Source of the DNA: JBDZUZ01 sp040255445
Lineage (GTDB): Bacteria > Planctomycetota > Phycisphaerae > Phycisphaerales > UBA1924
Assembly (NCBI GenBank): GCA_040255445.1
Contig: JBDZUZ010000164.1
Coordinates: forward strand, 1 to 7,984
DNA length: 7,984 nucleotides
Reading direction: 5' to 3'
Of this stretch, positions 5,832 to 7,984 are shown piece by piece. Under the pieces are notes generated by a model that saw only the letters and a program-made list of their open reading frames with translations, was not told where the DNA came from and searched no databases. Numbering within the stretch: the stretch's first letter is position 1; each line of letters starts with the position of its first letter. Position numbers and translations under genes: made by a program.

Positions 5832-5884
5832 GGCCCCCTGATCTTCAGGCCCGGGGGGCTTTCCGGGATCGCGACCTGTGGTCG
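5832..5884 (+). promoter_or_regulatory. Leader hairpins 2 and 3, with alternative pairing
   Basis: CCTGA (5837-5841) pairs with TCAGG (5845-5849). An outer GCCC/GGGC stem (5833-5836 with 5856-5859) leaves a 6-nt one-sided bulge. A competing stem pairs CCCGG (5850-5854) with CCGGG (5863-5867). Downstream, CGACC (5872-5876) pairs with GGTCG (5880-5884) shortly before the SD site. L1 represses the L11 operon through such a leader in other bacteria, and helices with an asymmetric loop are typical of its sites. Assignment as an L1 site is inference. Confidence 0.35.
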
Positions 5885-5915
5885 GGGCCCCGGGGCCGGT
5901 GGGAGGTCGAAATCG

Positions 5916-6344
5916 ATGGCCAAGAAGGAAGTTGTCAACGTCTTCAAGATCATGGCGCCGGGTGGCACCGCCACGCCCGCGCCACCCCTCGGCCCGGTTC
6001 TGGGCTCGAAGGGTGTGAACCCCGGCCAGTTCATCCAGAAGTTCAACGCCGCGACCGGCGCCCTCAAAGGCAAGGTCGTGGGTGTGATCGTGACGGTCTA
6101 TAACGACCGCTCGTTCGACTTCGAGGTGAAGAGCTCGCCCGCGTCGGTCCTCATCAAGGAGGCCGCGGGGGTTGAGAAGGGCTCGGGCACGCCGAACTCG
6201 AACAAGGTCGGCAAGATCACCAAGGCGCAGGTCGAGAAGATCGCCAAGGAGAAGGCCGCCGATCTGAACGCGGCGAGCACCGAGGCGGCGATGCGCATCA
6301 TCGAGGGCACGGCACGCTCCATGGGCGTGGTCGTGGAAGGCTGA
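5916..6344 (+). CDS. rplK: 50S ribosomal protein L11
   Basis: 142 residues, the standard length for L11. It binds the GTPase-associated region of 23S rRNA together with L10 and is needed for factor-dependent GTP hydrolysis and the stringent response. The N-terminal domain includes the PAPPLGPVLGSKGVN motif (21-35), with the prolines that contact release and elongation factors. The C-terminal RNA-binding domain includes SGTPNSNKVGKIT (90-102), and the end EGTARSMGVVVEG is near-identical to the family. The start is ATG 5916 with GGGAGG at 5901-5906. It is first in the cluster, with rplA 25 nt downstream. Confidence 0.98.
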   Translation: MAKKEVVNVFKIMAPGGTATPAPPLGPVLGSKGVNPGQFIQKFNAATGALKGKVVGVIVTVYNDRSFDFEVKSSPASVLIKEAAGVEKGSGTPNSNKVGKITKAQVEKIAKEKAADLNAASTEAAMRIIEGTARSMGVVVEG

Positions 6345-6369
6345 GGCCTTAACTTAAGGAGCACCAAAG
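6345..6369 (+). promoter_or_regulatory. rplK-rplA junction: hairpin overlapping the rplA SD site
   Basis: The 25-nt spacer contains the inverted repeat CCTTAA-C-TTAAGG (6347-6359). As RNA it can form CCTTA/TAAGG with a 3-nt loop. The 3' arm covers most of the rplA SD site AAGGAG (6356-6361). A ribosome finishing rplK (stop 6342-6344) would open the stem, which fits translational coupling. Confidence 0.5.
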
Positions 6370-7074
6370 ATGGCAGGCAGACTGTCCAAGCGTGCCAAGG
6401 CCAACGCCAAGCTCGTGACGAGCGAGGCGCTTCCGCCGGCCGAGGCCGTTTCCGCCCTGAAGAAGTTCAAGGGCCCCAAGTTCGATCAGACCGTCAACAT
6501 CTGCATGCACCTGGGCGTTGACCCGGCGCAGGCGGACCAGAACCTGCGCGGCGCGATGTCGCTGCCGCGGGGCATCGGCAAGACCAAGCGCGTCATCGCG
6601 TTCTGCCAGTCCGATGTGGCGGCGCAGGCGAAGGAAGCCGGCGCGCTCAAGGCCGGCGGCGAGGACCTCGTCGCCGAGATCGAGGCGGGCTGGATGGACT
6701 TCGACGTGGCGATCGCGTCGCCCGACATGATGCGCGTGGTGTCGAAGCTGGGTAAGGTCCTGGGCCCCAAGGGCCTGATGCCTTCGCCCAAGGCCGGCAC
6801 CGTGACGCCGCAGGTCGTGCAGGCGGTCAAGGAGTACTCGGCGGGCAAGGTGGAGTACCGCACCGACAAGGGCGGCAACATCCACGCCGTCATCGGCAAG
6901 ATCAGCTTCGCCGACGACGCCCTGGTCGAGAACCTCGAGCACTTCGTCCGCGGCATCGAGCGGATCAAGCCCGCCACCGCGAAGGGCCAGTACATCAAGA
7001 AGGTCACCGTCAGCGGCACCATGACCCCGGGTATCCAGGTCAAGGTCGCCAGCGCCGAGGTCGCCACCGCCTAA
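6370..7074 (+). CDS. rplA: 50S ribosomal protein L1
   Basis: 234 residues, the normal length for L1. It builds the mobile L1 stalk next to the E site and in many bacteria also represses translation of the rplK-rplA mRNA. Recognisable segments are KFDQTVNICMHLGVDPAQADQ (start at 37), LPRGIGKTKRVIAF (65-78), the signature GPKGLMPSPKAGTVTP (132-147), RTDKGGNIHAVIGKISF (164-180), and the C-terminal IKKVTVSGTMTPGIQV (209-224) with RNA-contacting Thr-Met-Thr. The start is ATG 6370, with AAGGAG at 8-nt spacing. Codon choice is strongly C-ending (GCC, CGC, AAG), as expected for a highly expressed gene. Confidence 0.98.
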   Translation: MAGRLSKRAKANAKLVTSEALPPAEAVSALKKFKGPKFDQTVNICMHLGVDPAQADQNLRGAMSLPRGIGKTKRVIAFCQSDVAAQAKEAGALKAGGEDLVAEIEAGWMDFDVAIASPDMMRVVSKLGKVLGPKGLMPSPKAGTVTPQVVQAVKEYSAGKVEYRTDKGGNIHAVIGKISFADDALVENLEHFVRGIERIKPATAKGQYIKKVTVSGTMTPGIQVKVASAEVATA

Positions 7075-7080
7075 CGCAGA

Positions 7081-7111
7081 CGCGGGCGTCCCGCCGAGGG
7101 ACGGCCCCGCG
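7081..7111 (+). promoter_or_regulatory. Strong hairpin between rplA and rplJ
   Basis: CGCGGG (7081-7086) pairs with CCCGCG (7106-7111). Directly above it CGTCCC (7087-7092) pairs with GGGACG (7098-7103), around a GCCGA loop. The only irregularity is a 2-nt bulge (7104-7105). This 12-bp stem takes up 31 of the 49 nt between the genes and ends at the rplJ SD region (AAGGAA, 7112-7117). No U tract follows. It may be an L10 autoregulatory element, an mRNA-processing site, or an attenuator. Confidence 0.65.
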
Positions 7112-7123
7112 AAGGAAGCAGCC

Positions 7124-7678
7124 ATGTCCAAGCAAGTCAAAGACCTGATCATGCGGGACTACGAGTCCCGCATCGCCACGGAAGACGGCTACCCGGACGC
7201 GACGCTCATCAGCATCCGGGGTCTGAAGGGCCAGGAGACGACCAAGCTCCGCGAGGGTCTTCGCAAGAAGAACATCCGGATCACGGTCATCCGCAACAAC
7301 CTCGCCCAGCAGAAGTTCAAGGGCACCAACCTCGATCAGTTCAACTCGCTGCTGACCGGCGCCAACGCGCTGGCCTACGGCGGGAACTCGGTCGTCGAGG
7401 TGGCCCGCGAGCTGGTCGATCTGATCGGCACCTTCCCCGCGCTCGAGCTCCGCGGCGCCGTCTTGGACGGCGAGCTGTTCGAGGGCAAGAAGGGCGTCGA
7501 GGAGCTGAGCAAGTTCCCGACCCGCGAGGAGGCCATCGGCCGCGTCGTCACCCTCATCGTCAGCCCCGGCGGCAAGCTGGTCTCCCAGCTCAAGGGCCCC
7601 GGCGCCGGCATCGCGGGCCTCATCAAGGCCATCGAAGAGAAGCTCGAGAAGGGCGAGGCGATCGCGAAGACCGCCTGA
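7124..7678 (+). CDS. rplJ: 50S ribosomal protein L10
   Basis: 184 residues, slightly longer than E. coli L10 (165). L10 anchors the L7/L12 dimers to 23S rRNA at the base of the stalk, and L10-L7/L12 complexes repress rplJL translation in other bacteria. The rRNA-binding N-terminal domain shows LISIRGLKGQETTKLREGL and IRITVIRNNLAQQKF, close to the family's 'VRNTLxxxA' stretch. The mid-section LRGAVLDGELFEG and the KFPTREEAIGRVV segment are typical. The C-terminal helix (about 160-180, GIAGLIKAIEEKLEKGE) is where L12 N-terminal domains dock. The start is ATG 7124, 6 nt after AAGGAA. A 129-nt gap with hairpins separates it from rplL. Confidence 0.97.
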   Translation: MSKQVKDLIMRDYESRIATEDGYPDATLISIRGLKGQETTKLREGLRKKNIRITVIRNNLAQQKFKGTNLDQFNSLLTGANALAYGGNSVVEVARELVDLIGTFPALELRGAVLDGELFEGKKGVEELSKFPTREEAIGRVVTLIVSPGGKLVSQLKGPGAGIAGLIKAIEEKLEKGEAIAKTA

Positions 7679-7700
7679 GCCGTTCACACCAGATCACCAT

Positions 7701-7756
7701 CCCCGCCTGGCCCGGGCAAACGGGGTAAAGGCCGAATGGTTCGGCCCCTCGCGGGG
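7701..7756 (+). promoter_or_regulatory. Hairpin cluster in the rplJ-rplL spacer
   Basis: Three stems lie in this spacer. CCCCG (7701-7705) can pair with CGGGG (7721-7725). A perfect 7-bp stem GGCCGAA/TTCGGCC (7730-7736 with 7740-7746) has a TGG loop. CCCC (7745-7748) can pair with GGGG (7753-7756); this last stem shares two bases with the second, so they compete. There is no U tract. Possible roles are mRNA processing, differential stability or attenuation, which could help set the high L7/L12 level relative to L10. Confidence 0.5.
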
Positions 7757-7807
7757 AGATGAACCGGCCGCTCAGCAGAGCAGCCGGATAGACAGAGGCA
7801 GGTACCC

Positions 7808-7984
7808 ATGTCCGAGACCACCACGTTCGATGCGAAAATCACCAAGCTGGGCGACGAGCTCGCCGGCCTGTCCCTCAAGGACGCCGTTGACCTTGGGAAG
7901 TACCTCAAGGAGACCTACGGCATCGAGGCCGCCGCGGGCGGCGCCGTGATGATGGCGGCCCCTGCCGGCGGCGGCGGCGCTGCC
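7808..7984 (+). CDS. rplL: 50S ribosomal protein L7/L12, N-terminal part
   Basis: The first 59 codons of L7/L12, cut by the window end. L7/L12 is the multi-copy stalk protein that recruits and activates translational GTPases. Visible are the N-terminal dimerisation and L10-binding helices (7-38, including KLGDELAGLSLKDAVDLGKY) followed by the flexible Ala/Gly-rich hinge from about residue 42. The C-terminal factor-binding domain lies outside the window. The start is ATG 7808, with a modest SD site AGAGG (7794-7798). It follows rplJ, the usual order in bacteria. Confidence 0.95.
   Translation, partial: MSETTTFDAKITKLGDELAGLSLKDAVDLGKYLKETYGIEAAAGGAVMMAAPAGGGGAA

Larger units (their letters stand above)
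5620..5915. other. Intergenic region and 5' leader ahead of rplK
   Basis: A 296-bp gap. The first part is strongly G-rich and contains a G-quadruplex motif (5652-5676). A promoter candidate follows at 5731-5759 and then a leader of about 150 nt with several hairpins. I see no T-tract terminator for the upstream gene. No secE, nusG or tRNA is present, although these commonly precede rplK. Confidence 0.6.

Noticed and set aside
6349..7152. 267-codon minus-strand open frame opposite rplA
   Set aside because: Shadow of a certain ribosomal protein gene; Leu/Gly/Asp/His-rich with no domain pattern.

Overview
The window is GC-rich bacterial chromosome. It carries a cell-division-locus regulator (mraZ), a stretch of accessory and envelope genes, and the start of the rplK-rplA-rplJ-rplL ribosomal protein cluster. 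GC content, weak use of Shine-Dalgarno (SD) sites in some genes, the lipoprotein and TPR secretory proteins, and my impression of the protein sequences point to a Planctomycetota-like bacterium (perhaps Phycisphaerae). That placement is inference; no marker here proves it.

Layout: (1) 99-572 minus, mraZ with a GTG start; its upstream region holds a clean array of 10-bp-spaced MraZ boxes over a plausible promoter. (2) 843-1307 plus, a flavin-reductase-domain protein divergent from mraZ. (3) 1296-2543 minus, a GT4 glycosyltransferase whose 3' end overlaps the flavin reductase gene by 12 bp. (4) 2550-3701 plus, a metal-dependent amidohydrolase; its start codon is 6 bp from the glycosyltransferase start, and a -10-like TATCAT fits a leaderless transcript. 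(5) 3714-4343 minus, a small lipoprotein of unknown function. (6) 4558-5619 plus, a secreted protein with a Tyr/Trp-rich middle and TPR-like C-terminal helices. (7) 5731-5915, promoter and structured leader of the ribosomal protein operon. (8) 5916 to the window end, rplK, rplA, rplJ and the first 59 codons of rplL.

The ribosomal genes work together: L11 and L10-(L7/L12)n form the GTPase-associated stalk and L1 forms the opposite stalk of the 50S subunit. In other bacteria L1 and L10 repress their own mRNAs through leader structures. Every gap in this cluster holds a predicted hairpin, so post-transcriptional tuning is plausible. The middle genes form no obvious single pathway; they alternate in strand and are packed with almost no room for terminators.

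I saw no tRNA, rRNA, CRISPR array, insertion sequence or phage gene. I did not find a convincing new multi-gene system. The best leads are the MraZ-box/promoter arrangement, the 6-bp divergent start pair, and the hairpins in the ribosomal operon.
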